Source: JAGOUA01 sp964428975 (GTDB taxonomy: Bacteria > Patescibacteriota > Patescibacteriia > 2-12-FULL-60-25). From it: 64,000 nucleotides of DNA. The position numbers were made by a program, and so were the translations under genes. Under the pieces are notes generated by a model. It worked only from the letters and a program-made list of their open reading frames with translations, searched no databases and was not told where the DNA came from. Numbering within the stretch: position 1 is the stretch's first letter; each line of letters begins with the position of its first letter. This document shows positions 31,008 through 39,943 of the stretch, piece after piece. The DNA lies in assembly GCA_964428975.1 (NCBI GenBank), contig CAYSAI010000003.1:42315-106314 (forward strand). The letters are read 5' to 3'.

Positions 31008-33089
31008 ATGATCTCCTCTCAAGAAGCTACGAAGCGCTTGCCGAAGTTGCGCGAAGCTATCAACCACTATCGCTATGAGCAGCACGTGCTTGATGCGCTT
31101 TCTATCAGCGAGAACGCGCTCGACAGCCTCAAACACGAGCTTTTTCAGTTGGAAGAAGCGTATCCTGATCTGATCACGTCAGATTCTCCGACGCAGCGTG
31201 TGGCGGGCAAGGCGATGGAGGGGTTCACGAAAGTTCCTCATGAAGTACCGATGCTTTCGATTGAAGATGTATTTACAAAAGAAGAGCTGGAGGCGTGGGA
31301 AGCGCGTGTGCAAAAGCTACAGCCGGACGCCGAATTCTACTATTTTGCGGAGGTGAAGATGGATGGCCTCGCCGTGTCTCTCGTGTACGAACGTGGGATG
31401 CTCGTGCGAGCTTCGACGCGCGGTGACGGGCGTATCGGTGAGGATGTCACACACAACGTGCGGACGATCGAATCACTTCCGTGGCATCTTCGTGTGCCAA
31501 GCTCGCAGGAACTCGAGGCGTTCGTCACGCGCTTTCGTGGAGAGATAAACGAGTCTCGTGTGCGAAGGTTTTTTCTCGAGCAAGAGCCACATCTCGAGAT
31601 GCGCGGCGAGGTGTTTATGAAGCGCGATCAACTTGAGCGTTTGAATGTGAAACTTCTCGCTCGAGGAGAGGCGCCGCTCGCAAATCCGCGCAACGGAGCG
31701 GCGGGTTCGCTCAGGCAGCTTGATCCGAACGTCGCGGCAGAACGCGGACTATCGTTTTTTGGGTATGCGCTTGTGGGCGATTATGGCTTCACGACGCACG
31801 AACAAGAGCACGCCGCACTGACACTTCTCGGTGTTCCGCAAAGTTCGTGGACGCGTTTTTGCTCAACGCTTGTTGAGGTTGAGCTCTTTCAACAAGAACT
31901 TGATGCTGTGCGAAAAACCCTTCCGTATTGGATCGACGGCGTTGTCGTAAACGTGAATAGTAGTAGCCTGTTTCAGTCGCTGGGCGTGGTGGGAAAAACA
32001 TGGCGTGGAAGTGCGGCATGGAAATTCGCGGCAGAGCAAGGCACGACGGTGGTCGAAGATATTGTCGTGTCTGTTGGTCGAACGGGTGTGCTCACGCCGG
32101 TCGCTCACCTGCGGCCTGTCCTTCTTGCCGGAACCACCGTGAGCCGTGCGAGCTTGCATAATAGTGATGAAATCGAGCGTCTCGGCCTCAAAATTGGCGA
32201 TACGGTGATCGTGGAGAAGGCGGGTGATATCATTCCAAAAATTATTCGTGTGCTGACAGAGCTTCGTACAGGTGCGGAGCGCGCGTTTCGTATGCCAGAA
32301 GTCTGTCCCATGTGCGGAAGTGTGGTGTCTCGCGCAGCAGGAGAGGTGGCGAGCGTGTGTCGAAACACGGCGTGTTTTGCGCAAGAGCTTGCGCGTTTGC
32401 GGCATTTCGTGAGTCGTGGCGCGTTCGACCTGCGCGGATTTGGTGAGAAAATTATCGAACAGCTTCTCCAAGAAGGCCTTGTACGCGAACCAGCAGACTT
32501 TTTTGAGCTTGAAACGGGCGATCTTTCTTCTCTCGAAGGCTTTGGCGAGATTCTCGCGAAAAAACTTGTAGAAGAAATGCGCGCGCATACGAGTATCGTG
32601 CTTGATCGCTTCATCTACGCGCTTGGTATTCGTCATGTGGGCGAGCAAACGGCGCGTGATATCGCAAAAGCGTTCGGTTCGTGGAAGGTGTTTTGTGATG
32701 CGAGCGACGAGCAGCTTCAAGCGGTGGAAGGGGTGGGAGGGGTTATTGCGACGAGTATTCGTGCGTTTTTCGATGATGCTATCGAGCGAGAACGCGTTGA
32801 ACGCTTGCTCACACGTGTGCAGGTAGAAGAAACGCTTACAACATCTTCGCGTGGACCTCTTGCAGGAACGAAGTGGGTTTTCACCGGTACGCTCACAAGC
32901 ATGACGCGCGACGAAGCGGAAGCGCGGGTGCGAGCTCTTGGCGCGGAAACGAGTGATTCTGTCACAAAAACCACGACGCACGTCGTTGCAGGAGAAAACG
33001 CTGGCTCAAAAGCCAAAAAAGCGCGACAGCTAGGTGTCGCGCTTTTGGATGAACAGGGGTTTTTAGAGAGGCTGCGTACAGTTGGTTAG
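31008..33089 (+). CDS. ligA: NAD-dependent DNA ligase LigA
   Basis: LigA seals nicks using NAD. The 693-residue chain has all modules: the Ia domain, the adenylation domain with the lysine in EVKMDGLAVSLVYERG (usually K(I/L)DG), NPRNGAAGSLRQLDP and an OB fold. It then has a Cys4 zinc finger (CPMCGSVVSRAAG followed by CRNTACFAQ), HhH repeats (LEGFGEILAKKL, VEGVGGVIATSI) and a C-terminal BRCT domain (GTKWVFTGTLTSMTRDEAEA). It converges on the large gene at 33086, overlapping it by 4 bases. Confidence 0.97.
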   Translation: MISSQEATKRLPKLREAINHYRYEQHVLDALSISENALDSLKHELFQLEEAYPDLITSDSPTQRVAGKAMEGFTKVPHEVPMLSIEDVFTKEELEAWEARVQKLQPDAEFYYFAEVKMDGLAVSLVYERGMLVRASTRGDGRIGEDVTHNVRTIESLPWHLRVPSSQELEAFVTRFRGEINESRVRRFFLEQEPHLEMRGEVFMKRDQLERLNVKLLARGEAPLANPRNGAAGSLRQLDPNVAAERGLSFFGYALVGDYGFTTHEQEHAALTLLGVPQSSWTRFCSTLVEVELFQQELDAVRKTLPYWIDGVVVNVNSSSLFQSLGVVGKTWRGSAAWKFAAEQGTTVVEDIVVSVGRTGVLTPVAHLRPVLLAGTTVSRASLHNSDEIERLGLKIGDTVIVEKAGDIIPKIIRVLTELRTGAERAFRMPEVCPMCGSVVSRAAGEVASVCRNTACFAQELARLRHFVSRGAFDLRGFGEKIIEQLLQEGLVREPADFFELETGDLSSLEGFGEILAKKLVEEMRAHTSIVLDRFIYALGIRHVGEQTARDIAKAFGSWKVFCDASDEQLQAVEGVGGVIATSIRAFFDDAIERERVERLLTRVQVEETLTTSSRGPLAGTKWVFTGTLTSMTRDEAEARVRALGAETSDSVTKTTTHVVAGENAGSKAKKARQLGVALLDEQGFLERLRTVG

Positions 33090-36000
33090 CTGCAGGAATT
33101 ATCGAATTGGATGGGAATGCGGATAGAGGTCCTTTCTGGAGATAAAACGAAAAGAGTAATAGTTTCAGTACTTCTTGCTCCACTGAGAACCATAGCAGAA
33201 TCTACGACATTCCAAGGAATAGAATAACTTTGTGGAGATGCGGCAACCGTTTGACCAGCATTCACAAGAACAGAACCACCTAAGCCGATAAGCTCATCGT
33301 TCTCATTTCTCCACTCATAATCAACGCCGTGGTTGCGAGAAAGATCGTTTGAAGTGAAGGTCACTTGAAGAGGGAGAAATAACTGTGTCCCATCTTCTCT
33401 CGTAATGTCGTACATAGGAGATGTTTCAGAAGAGGAAGAACAGCGTATTCTCTGTCGAGTTATGGTGGATGTTCCATTCACAATGGGTGCCCAGTGCATA
33501 TTGCCAATAGAGGCGCGTGCGGTGATGAAGCCTGAGCTTATAGGATCTGGTGCTACGGGAGCTATCGGCGCTTCTGGAGCAGTAGGAGCTGCTTGAATTG
33601 TGAGAGCAAGAGAGATTCTGGCAAAAGGAAGATAAGCACCATCAGGAAGATCTATCCTTGTTCCAAAGACTTGCACGTCGAAAATTGTTTCCTGTACAAA
33701 CCCATGTGTTCCTTCGATAACGCCTGTTGTTGGATCAAGTGTCAGTCCAGCTGGCATGTCCGACGAAAAAAATGCATAAGGACCACTTGGAAGGTTCGGG
33801 TATTGCGGAACAACTCCTAAAGCGTGGCGATACAGAACGCCAACGGTTGCCGGAGGAAGAGTTGTGTTCGTAATACGTAGCGTTTGCCTTAGAGAAGTTT
33901 CTCCGCCTGCTGTAGGTGGCGCTCCTCCTGCTGTTGGTAGAGGTGCTAGCGGGGGTTCTACAGGTGAGGGAGTCTGTTCACTTGGTGTATCTGTCGTCAA
34001 AATATCAGGTTTTGGCGCGCCAGCGTTATTTTCTTCTGGAGGCGAAAGACTCTCGTTTCCCGATGGATCTGTTCCAAGTGCATTTTCCCGTTCATTACTG
34101 ACACCATCACCATCAATATCTGCATCCCGATTGTCAGTGACACCATCACCATCAGTATCCTTTGTATCACTTGCTGCCGGTGTCGTGTCTCGATTGTTAT
34201 TTATCCCATCTCCATCAAGATCAGGATCGGTCGAATCAGGAACACCATCACCATCCATATCTCTTTCCCCTGGAGAAAGAGCTGGTAAATCATTCGTATC
34301 TGGGATTTTATCATGGTCTTCTGTTGCGACACTCGTTTCACCTGCCGTGGCAACTGGCTTATCATCAGCGCTTTCACGTACGCTATTATTAGGGGTTGTG
34401 TCTGGACAGTCGACACGCGCAAACGACACATTCGAACGAACAGCGGGGCTTTCTCCAATAGATACATTCGCGTTTGTTTCGATGGTTCCTGGGCGATCAA
34501 GTTTCCAGTCTTGGGTGACAACGAGGTCGTTATCTCCATCAGCGCCAAAGTCATGAGAGACGGATTTATTGAGATTCTCTCCATTTTGTGTAAATTGTAC
34601 ACGCATGATACCGCGACCCAATCCTCGAACCTTCAAAACTGTTTCAAAGTTCGCAGGACACGCAGAAATAAAGTCCGGTGTTGTATAGAGATCAGCGGAA
34701 AGAAGTCGGAAGGCAACGACAGGAGCGACAGGGGTTTGTGCCGTTGGTGGACGTACACCTACAGCGGGTTCTGTTCCCGCAGGAGCAGGAAGTCTTGATT
34801 GAGCAGCAGGAGTTTCTCCGCTTGGTTGTGTAGCTCCAGCCGCTCGAGCAGCCGCTTGAGCCGTCGCTGTTTCTCGTGCAGCTTGTGCGAGTTCTGCCGC
34901 TGCAGCCACTTGTGCGGCTTGAGTCCTTGTTGTTTCTTCCGCAAGTTGTGCAAGTCGCGCAGCTTGAGCAGCAGGAGTTTCTCCGCTTCGTGGTGCAGCT
35001 CCAGCCGCTTGCGCAGCTCGAGCAGTGGCTGCTGCCCGTGTCGCTTGTGCAAGTTCTGCGGCTTCCGTCGCTTGTTCAGCTCGAGCATTTATAATGTCTT
35101 GTGCGAGTCGTGCAGTTCGAGCAGCGGCCGTTTCTCCTCTTAGTCGCGTGAGTTCAGCTACCTGCGCCGCTTCCGCTGCCGCTGTTGTCCGTATAGCTTG
35201 TGCGAGTTCTGCGGCTTCCGTCGCTTGCGCAGTTCGAGCTGTTACGATGTCTTGCGCAAGTCGTGCAAGACGCGCAGCTTGTGCAGCTTCTGTTTCTCCG
35301 CTTCGTGACACAGCTCCAGCCGTTTGAGCCGCTTGAGCCGCCGCTGTTGCTCGTGTAGCTTCTGTAAGTTCTGCCGCTTCCGTTGCTTGCGCGGCTCGCG
35401 CCGTTGTTATGTCTTGTGCAAGTCGTGCAGCTCGAGCGGAAGAAATTTCTCCACCAGGAAGAGGAAGAGGTGTCGCGTCTGGGGCGGTTGGTCTTGGGGC
35501 GGCAGGCGTTCGAACAGAAGGCGCAGGTGTTTGTGTGGCGGTTGCTGCCACTCTAAATGCTTCTGGATCATCTACACACGTCAGAAGATCATCAATCAGG
35601 GATGTGCGAGCCTCTCGTAGTCCGATTTCAAACGTGATCTGGGATTCGCGGCGCATCTCATTCCACACGCGTTGAATCACAGGACGGTCTTCATCGGAGG
35701 CATAACGAGCTAACGAGCGTTCCATCGAAGCAATCACGCGATCAACTGAACCAAAAGAAGGTCTGCGCGCGCTCCAGGTGTTTCCTTCTGCTTCTGTAAT
35801 TTCGTTTCCTGAACGAAACAAAGAATCTAAGCGAGTTTGATCTTGTGCTCCTGTTTCTCGAACCATGGTGGCAAATCGATCAAGACCGCCTGTAAGAAGA
35901 GCGGTTCTTCGATTGAGAGCCGTGCGCGTTCCTTCTGGATTTCCTGCTGGATTTCGATTGACGCGAAACTCAATTTGCCTCGCCCATTCAGCGTTCACGC

Positions 36001-36205
36001 GTGTACGATGTGCTTGAACGAGCGTTGCAACCATCGTCGTCCAATTCGCGCGAAGCGTGTTGCGACAGGTGGTAAAATTCGCCCGCGAAGAACCCGCGGC
36101 AGGAGGGGCGACTTGTGCAATACTTGTGAGCGGCGAAAAAAGAAGAGACACGCTTGAAATCACCGAGAACGTACGACGGAAAAATGGGGAGATAGTAGGG
36201 TGCAT
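33086..36205 (-). CDS. Large secreted repeat protein with TSP3 and Ig-like domains
   Basis: A 1039-residue protein with an N-terminal signal peptide (about 1-31, cut near SIAQ-VAP). A helical N-domain with Cys near 47 and 212 follows. Four alanine-rich repeats of 51-55 residues, plus a partial fifth, span about 250-475 (unit GETxAAxxARLAQDI). A globular segment comes next, then thrombospondin type 3 calcium repeats (DMDGDGVPDSTDPDLDGDG and others, about 610-720). A putative-Ig domain (TVGVLYRHALGV, PAGLTLDPTTGVIEG) and a C-terminal domain end the chain. It is probably cell-surface or secreted; function unknown. The ATG at 36205 is preferred to the TTG at 36211. Confidence 0.85.
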   Translation of the reverse strand: MHPTISPFFRRTFSVISSVSLLFSPLTSIAQVAPPAAGSSRANFTTCRNTLRANWTTMVATLVQAHRTRVNAEWARQIEFRVNRNPAGNPEGTRTALNRRTALLTGGLDRFATMVRETGAQDQTRLDSLFRSGNEITEAEGNTWSARRPSFGSVDRVIASMERSLARYASDEDRPVIQRVWNEMRRESQITFEIGLREARTSLIDDLLTCVDDPEAFRVAATATQTPAPSVRTPAAPRPTAPDATPLPLPGGEISSARAARLAQDITTARAAQATEAAELTEATRATAAAQAAQTAGAVSRSGETEAAQAARLARLAQDIVTARTAQATEAAELAQAIRTTAAAEAAQVAELTRLRGETAAARTARLAQDIINARAEQATEAAELAQATRAAATARAAQAAGAAPRSGETPAAQAARLAQLAEETTRTQAAQVAAAAELAQAARETATAQAAARAAGATQPSGETPAAQSRLPAPAGTEPAVGVRPPTAQTPVAPVVAFRLLSADLYTTPDFISACPANFETVLKVRGLGRGIMRVQFTQNGENLNKSVSHDFGADGDNDLVVTQDWKLDRPGTIETNANVSIGESPAVRSNVSFARVDCPDTTPNNSVRESADDKPVATAGETSVATEDHDKIPDTNDLPALSPGERDMDGDGVPDSTDPDLDGDGINNNRDTTPAASDTKDTDGDGVTDNRDADIDGDGVSNERENALGTDPSGNESLSPPEENNAGAPKPDILTTDTPSEQTPSPVEPPLAPLPTAGGAPPTAGGETSLRQTLRITNTTLPPATVGVLYRHALGVVPQYPNLPSGPYAFFSSDMPAGLTLDPTTGVIEGTHGFVQETIFDVQVFGTRIDLPDGAYLPFARISLALTIQAAPTAPEAPIAPVAPDPISSGFITARASIGNMHWAPIVNGTSTITRQRIRCSSSSETSPMYDITREDGTQLFLPLQVTFTSNDLSRNHGVDYEWRNENDELIGLGGSVLVNAGQTVAASPQSYSIPWNVVDSAMVLSGARSTETITLFVLSPERTSIRIPIQFDNSCS
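34790..35455 (-). repeat. Tandem coding repeats of about 155 bases
   Basis: Four diverged tandem copies encoding the 51-55 residue alanine-rich units of the surface protein, plus a short partial copy near 34790. Units begin with GET or GEI and contain ARLAQDI and AAELAQA. A coiled-coil or long helical rod is likely. Confidence 0.8.
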
Positions 36206-36376
36206 AAGCAAAGAACAGAATTAGACAGGCGAAGTATAGCATATGGTTACAAGGCACAACATCTTTCTCGCGAAATCTATGCACAGGTTTCCCCTTGACG
36301 ACCTATTTTTCTTTTGTGTCAAGAGGTATGATACACGCGGTGGGGCGTTTCTCTTTATTCTTCATCGTTTCCCAAT

Positions 36377-36700
36377 ATGACTCTCAACATTCGTCATCGT
36401 CATGTGGAGCTTACAGAAGCAATCAAAGCTTACGTCCAAGACAAGATGGGGGCTTTGAAAAAGTATACAGGGATGATTCGTCATGCAGATGTCGAAGTAG
36501 GAAAAACAACGACGCATCATAAGAACGGAGATATTTTCGTGTGTCGCGCGTTGCTTGAGCTTGAGAATGGCAACATTGTGCGGATCGATCGTGAAGCAAA
36601 CAATTTGTATAAAGCTATTGATAAGGTCAAAGACCACGCACGACAAGAATTGAGCGAGGTACATCGCTTTGGTCTCGATCGTGCTATGGGCATGGCTTAA
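36377..36700 (+). CDS. hpf: Ribosome hibernation-promoting factor, short form
   Basis: HPF binds the small subunit's decoding region and silences ribosomes in starvation. The 107-residue protein shows LNIRHRHVELTEAIKAYVQD, then KKYTGMIRHADVEVG and IVRIDREANNLYKAIDKVKD, the standard N-terminal S30AE domain. The C-terminal dimerisation domain of long HPF is absent. It is directly upstream of secA (about 60 bases), an order common in Gram-positive and CPR genomes. Confidence 0.95.
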   Translation: MTLNIRHRHVELTEAIKAYVQDKMGALKKYTGMIRHADVEVGKTTTHHKNGDIFVCRALLELENGNIVRIDREANNLYKAIDKVKDHARQELSEVHRFGLDRAMGMA

Positions 36701-36731
36701 CCCCTACAGTCAAGTTTGTGCCATAGACGAA

Positions 36732-36759
36732 GCGGGGGAAAACGGCTACGATCCCCCGC
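36732..36759 (+). promoter_or_regulatory. GC hairpin directly before the secA start codon
   Basis: GCGGGGG (36732-36738) pairs perfectly with CCCCCGC (36753-36759). The secA ATG begins at 36762, so the 3' arm occupies the ribosome-site position and no Shine-Dalgarno is visible. There is no T tract, so it is unlikely to be a terminator. Confidence 0.65.
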
Positions 36760-36761
36760 AT

Positions 36762-39302
36762 ATGTCTTTCCTCCATAAGCTGTTTGGTGATCCGAATGCT
36801 CGAGAAACCGCGCGTCTTCGAGCGATCGTGGATGAAACTATTTCCCCCCTTGCTTCCTCGTTTGAAGGGGTGAGTGATGTGGCTCTTCGCGAGAAAACTC
36901 TTTCTTTTCGCGAAAAAATCGCCTCTGGTACGGCTCTTGACGAGCTTCTTCCAGAGGCGTTTGCCGTCGTACGAGAGGCGTCGCGTCGTACACTTGGCCA
37001 ACGCCAGTATGATGTGCAGCTCCTTGGAGGTATTGTGCTTCATCGCGGAATGATTGCAGAAATGCGCACAGGAGAAGGAAAAACCCTTACGGCAACCGCT
37101 CCTGTCTACCTCAACGCGCTCACGGAAAAGGGCGTGCACGTGATTACCGTGAACGACTACCTCGCGCGACGTGATGCGATTTGGATGGGGCAGGTGTATC
37201 ACGCGCTTGGTCTTCGTGTGGGGTGTATTCAGCATGCGGGGAGTTTTCTCTACGATCCTGAATTCAAGCAAGAAGAAACACACGATCCAAACCGCGATGC
37301 GACGGGCTCTTTTCGTGTGGATATGGACTATCTGCGTCCCGTTTCTCGTAAAGAGGCGTACGCCGCGGATATTACCTATGGCACGAACAATGAATTCGGT
37401 TTTGATTACCTGCGCGATAACATGGCGCAAAAGCTTGATGATCGTGTGCAACGTAAGCTGCATTACGCGGTGATCGATGAGGTGGACTCGATTCTCATCG
37501 ACGAAGCGCGTACACCTCTGATTATTTCGGCTCCTGCCGAAGAAGCGGCAGATACGTATTATAAGTTTGCTGATCTCGTTACGCGTCTTACATCGGAAAC
37601 GGACTATAAAGTGGATGAAAAGCTACGTGCTGCAACCCTGACGGAAGAGGGGATCATGAAAATTGAGGGGTGGCTCGGCATCGAAAACCTGTATATTCAA
37701 GGCGGATTTCGTCTCGTACACCATCTTGAGCAGGCGCTCAAAGCGCATGCGCTGTTTCGTAAAGATAAAGAGTATGTCGTGAAAGACAACGAAGTGTTGA
37801 TCGTGGATGAATTCACGGGGCGTTTGATGCCTGGACGGCGCTATTCTGAAGGGTTGCACCAAGCGATCGAGGCAAAAGAACGTGTGCAAATTCAGCGCGA
37901 GAGCGTAACCCTCGCAACGATCACGTTTCAAAACTACTTCCGTTTGTACGAAAAAATCGCCGGCATGACGGGAACCGCCGCGACGGAAGCGGAAGAATTC
38001 CACAAGATTTATAAGCTGGATGTGCTCGCGATTCCTACGCATCGCGATAGTTGTCGTGTAGATTTACGTGATCAGGTGTTTACGACGGAACTGGGGAAAT
38101 TTCAGGCGGTCGTGCGCGAAATCAAGCGTCGTCATGAGATGGGGCAGCCGATGCTTGTGGGAACGGCGAGTATCGAGAAGAACGAGATTCTCCATCTTCT
38201 GTTGCAGCAGGCGGGTATTCCGCACGAGCTTCTCAACGCGAAAAACCACGAACGTGAAGCAGAAATCATCGCGCAGGCAGGGCGAAAAGGCGCCGTTACG
38301 GTCGCGACGAATATGGCAGGACGCGGCGTCGACATTCTCTTGGGAGGAAATCCTCCTCTCGCAGAACAAGCGCAAGATGTGTGCACGATGGGAGGGCTCT
38401 GCGTGATTGGTACGGAGCGTCATGAGTCGCGCCGTATTGATAACCAGCTTCGTGGGCGTGCGGGGCGTCAGGGCGATCCGGGAACAACGCAGTTTTTCAT
38501 TTCGGTGCAAGATGACCTCATGCGTATTTTCGCGTCTGATCGTATGCGGCAGTTTATGTCGATGGGTATTCCTGAAGGTGAGGCGATCGAACACGGACTC
38601 TTAGGACGCGCGATCGAGAATGCGCAGCGAAAAGTGGAGGGTCATCACTTCGATATTCGTAAACATCTTCTTGAATATGATGACGTGCTGAATAAACATC
38701 GTCAGGTATTCTACAAAAAGCGTGTGGAGTTTTTGCAGGCGAGCGAAGAAGCAATTCATGAAGGAACGCGCTCCACAAAGACAACCATTCGCGAGATGTT
38801 CGCGAGTGAATGGGACGTGCTTTTGATGATGCACGCCGCGGCGGATGAGCCGGCAGAATGGGAATGGAACCAACTTCTTGATGGGATGAAGGTGTTTTTT
38901 ACGTCAGCAACGGACCTTACGGCATTCCTCGCGCTCATCGAAGAAGGAAAAATCGCGAAAGACCCGTTAGAGATGCGTACGAAGCTCACAGGCGAGTTTC
39001 TTCGTCTTGTGGATGAGGCGTATACGGACCTTGAAGCGCTGCTCGTTGACCCTCTCGTGGCGCAAGATCTCGAAAAAACCGTCGCGCTTCGTGTGATGGA
39101 TGATTTGTGGATTCTCCATCTTGAAGCGATGGACCATCTTCGTCATGGGATTGGGCTTCAGGGCTATGGTCAACGCGATCCGCTCGTCGAATACAAAAAA
39201 GAAGGCTATCGCTTGTTTCATGCGTTTCTTGCGGACATCGAACGTCGCATTACACGAACCTTGTTTCATATGCAGGTAATGAAAGACACGAAAACGGTGT
39301 AA
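36762..39302 (+). CDS. secA: Preprotein translocase ATPase SecA
   Basis: SecA drives protein export through SecYEG. The 846-residue chain has MRTGEGKTLTATAPVYLNAL (Walker A), VITVNDYLARRDA, YGTNNEFGFDYLRDNM, VDSILIDEARTPLIIS (Walker B), GTAATEAEEF, VATNMAGRGVDI and LRGRAGRQGDPG. About 35 extra residues lie between GCIQH and AYAADITYG (around residues 155-195) compared with typical SecA. The C-terminal zinc and SecB-binding tail is missing. The start at 36762 gives MSFLHKLFGDPN, as in the family. Confidence 0.97.
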   Translation: MSFLHKLFGDPNARETARLRAIVDETISPLASSFEGVSDVALREKTLSFREKIASGTALDELLPEAFAVVREASRRTLGQRQYDVQLLGGIVLHRGMIAEMRTGEGKTLTATAPVYLNALTEKGVHVITVNDYLARRDAIWMGQVYHALGLRVGCIQHAGSFLYDPEFKQEETHDPNRDATGSFRVDMDYLRPVSRKEAYAADITYGTNNEFGFDYLRDNMAQKLDDRVQRKLHYAVIDEVDSILIDEARTPLIISAPAEEAADTYYKFADLVTRLTSETDYKVDEKLRAATLTEEGIMKIEGWLGIENLYIQGGFRLVHHLEQALKAHALFRKDKEYVVKDNEVLIVDEFTGRLMPGRRYSEGLHQAIEAKERVQIQRESVTLATITFQNYFRLYEKIAGMTGTAATEAEEFHKIYKLDVLAIPTHRDSCRVDLRDQVFTTELGKFQAVVREIKRRHEMGQPMLVGTASIEKNEILHLLLQQAGIPHELLNAKNHEREAEIIAQAGRKGAVTVATNMAGRGVDILLGGNPPLAEQAQDVCTMGGLCVIGTERHESRRIDNQLRGRAGRQGDPGTTQFFISVQDDLMRIFASDRMRQFMSMGIPEGEAIEHGLLGRAIENAQRKVEGHHFDIRKHLLEYDDVLNKHRQVFYKKRVEFLQASEEAIHEGTRSTKTTIREMFASEWDVLLMMHAAADEPAEWEWNQLLDGMKVFFTSATDLTAFLALIEEGKIAKDPLEMRTKLTGEFLRLVDEAYTDLEALLVDPLVAQDLEKTVALRVMDDLWILHLEAMDHLRHGIGLQGYGQRDPLVEYKKEGYRLFHAFLADIERRITRTLFHMQVMKDTKTV

Positions 39303-39325
39303 CAAAAGCCCCGCAGAAAGCGGGG
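39303..39325 (-). terminator. Minus-strand terminator between rpmB and secA
   Basis: Read on the minus strand: CCCCGC, loop TTTCT, GCGGGG, then CTTTTGTT. It has no T tract for secA on the plus strand, so it implies a minus-strand transcript. Confidence 0.75.
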
Positions 39326-39615
39326 AAAGTGGGAAGGGGTCTGCGGGATTCCTCGCCTTCTTTTCAAGAGGTGTGGCCTTCTCGCAGAAAGAGGCGCTTT
39401 GGAGGGCAACTCTTCCTTTCGGAGCAGCTTCCTTCCAGAGCAAAGAGGCTGACGCGATATCTCAAATTCCCATCGGAGAGGTTGTCTTCGCGTCAAACAG
39501 GCTCCTGAGATCAACAATACTCGTTGAACGAGTCTGGGCATTCTCAGAAAAAAGGAGCGAGGAAGAGCGCCTACAGTCTTTTGAAGACTTGCCAGAATCT
39601 CCCTCAAAAAGAACC
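39303..39615 (-). ncRNA. Candidate minus-strand structured RNA, about 310 nt
   Basis: No protein gene is supported in the 375-base gap between secA and rpmB. On the minus strand a promoter-like TTTACA, 17 bases, TAGGAA (39650 down to 39622) lies just after the rpmB terminator. A strong minus-oriented terminator lies at 39303-39325. Between them are small hairpins (ACTCGTT/AACGAGT near 39519-39532) and interleaved pairs forming a possible pseudoknot: 39450-39456 with 39489-39495, and 39459-39464 with 39506-39511. Hallmarks of tmRNA, RNase P and SRP RNA were not found, so the class is unknown. Confidence 0.45.
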
Positions 39616-39647
39616 ACACCTTTCCTATCAAATTTCTCCTGTTTTGT

Positions 39648-39673
39648 AAAGACCCTCGCGTTCGAGGGTCTTT
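39648..39673. terminator. Bidirectional terminator downstream of rpmB
   Basis: GACCCTCG (39651-39658), loop CGTT, CGAGGGTC (39663-39670), flanked by AAA and TTT on both sides. Confidence 0.8.
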
Positions 39674-39677
39674 CGCT

Positions 39678-39860
39678 TTACAACGTTTTTGCGAGCTTTT
39701 TGAGTGTTCGCAGGGTGCGCGCCGCGACTTGAATACGCTTTCCATCGAGCTTAATCGTTTGCAGATTGACGTTCTGACGATGCTTTGTGGCGCGATTCGA
39801 GTGGCTGCGAGATTGACCAAAGTTCGCGGACTTTCCGGTGAGTGTGCAGAGGCGAGACAT
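39678..39860 (-). CDS. rpmB: 50S ribosomal protein L28
   Basis: A 60-residue bL28 beginning MSRLCTLTGKSANFGQSRSH, followed by RATKHRQNVNLQ and a C-terminus RIQVAARTLRTLKK. The ATG at 39860 gives the standard N-terminus. The gene sits alone on the minus strand with its own terminator. Confidence 0.93.
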   Translation of the reverse strand: MSRLCTLTGKSANFGQSRSHSNRATKHRQNVNLQTIKLDGKRIQVAARTLRTLKKLAKTL

Positions 39861-39943
39861 AGAGGAAAATGAAGAATGGGCAAAGGATAGCGAAAACCTC
39901 ACGACTTGGCAAGTCTTCTGCGGAACAGGCAGACTAGGGGCAT

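Noticed and set aside
39420..39445. SRP RNA-like GGAAGGAAG on the minus strand
   Set aside because: The flanking bases do not form the symmetric loop and stem of the SRP RNA tip, so the match is probably chance.
39373..39732. Plus-strand open frame of 119 codons between secA and rpmB
   Set aside because: It runs through a bidirectional terminator and into the antisense of rpmB, with no family resemblance.
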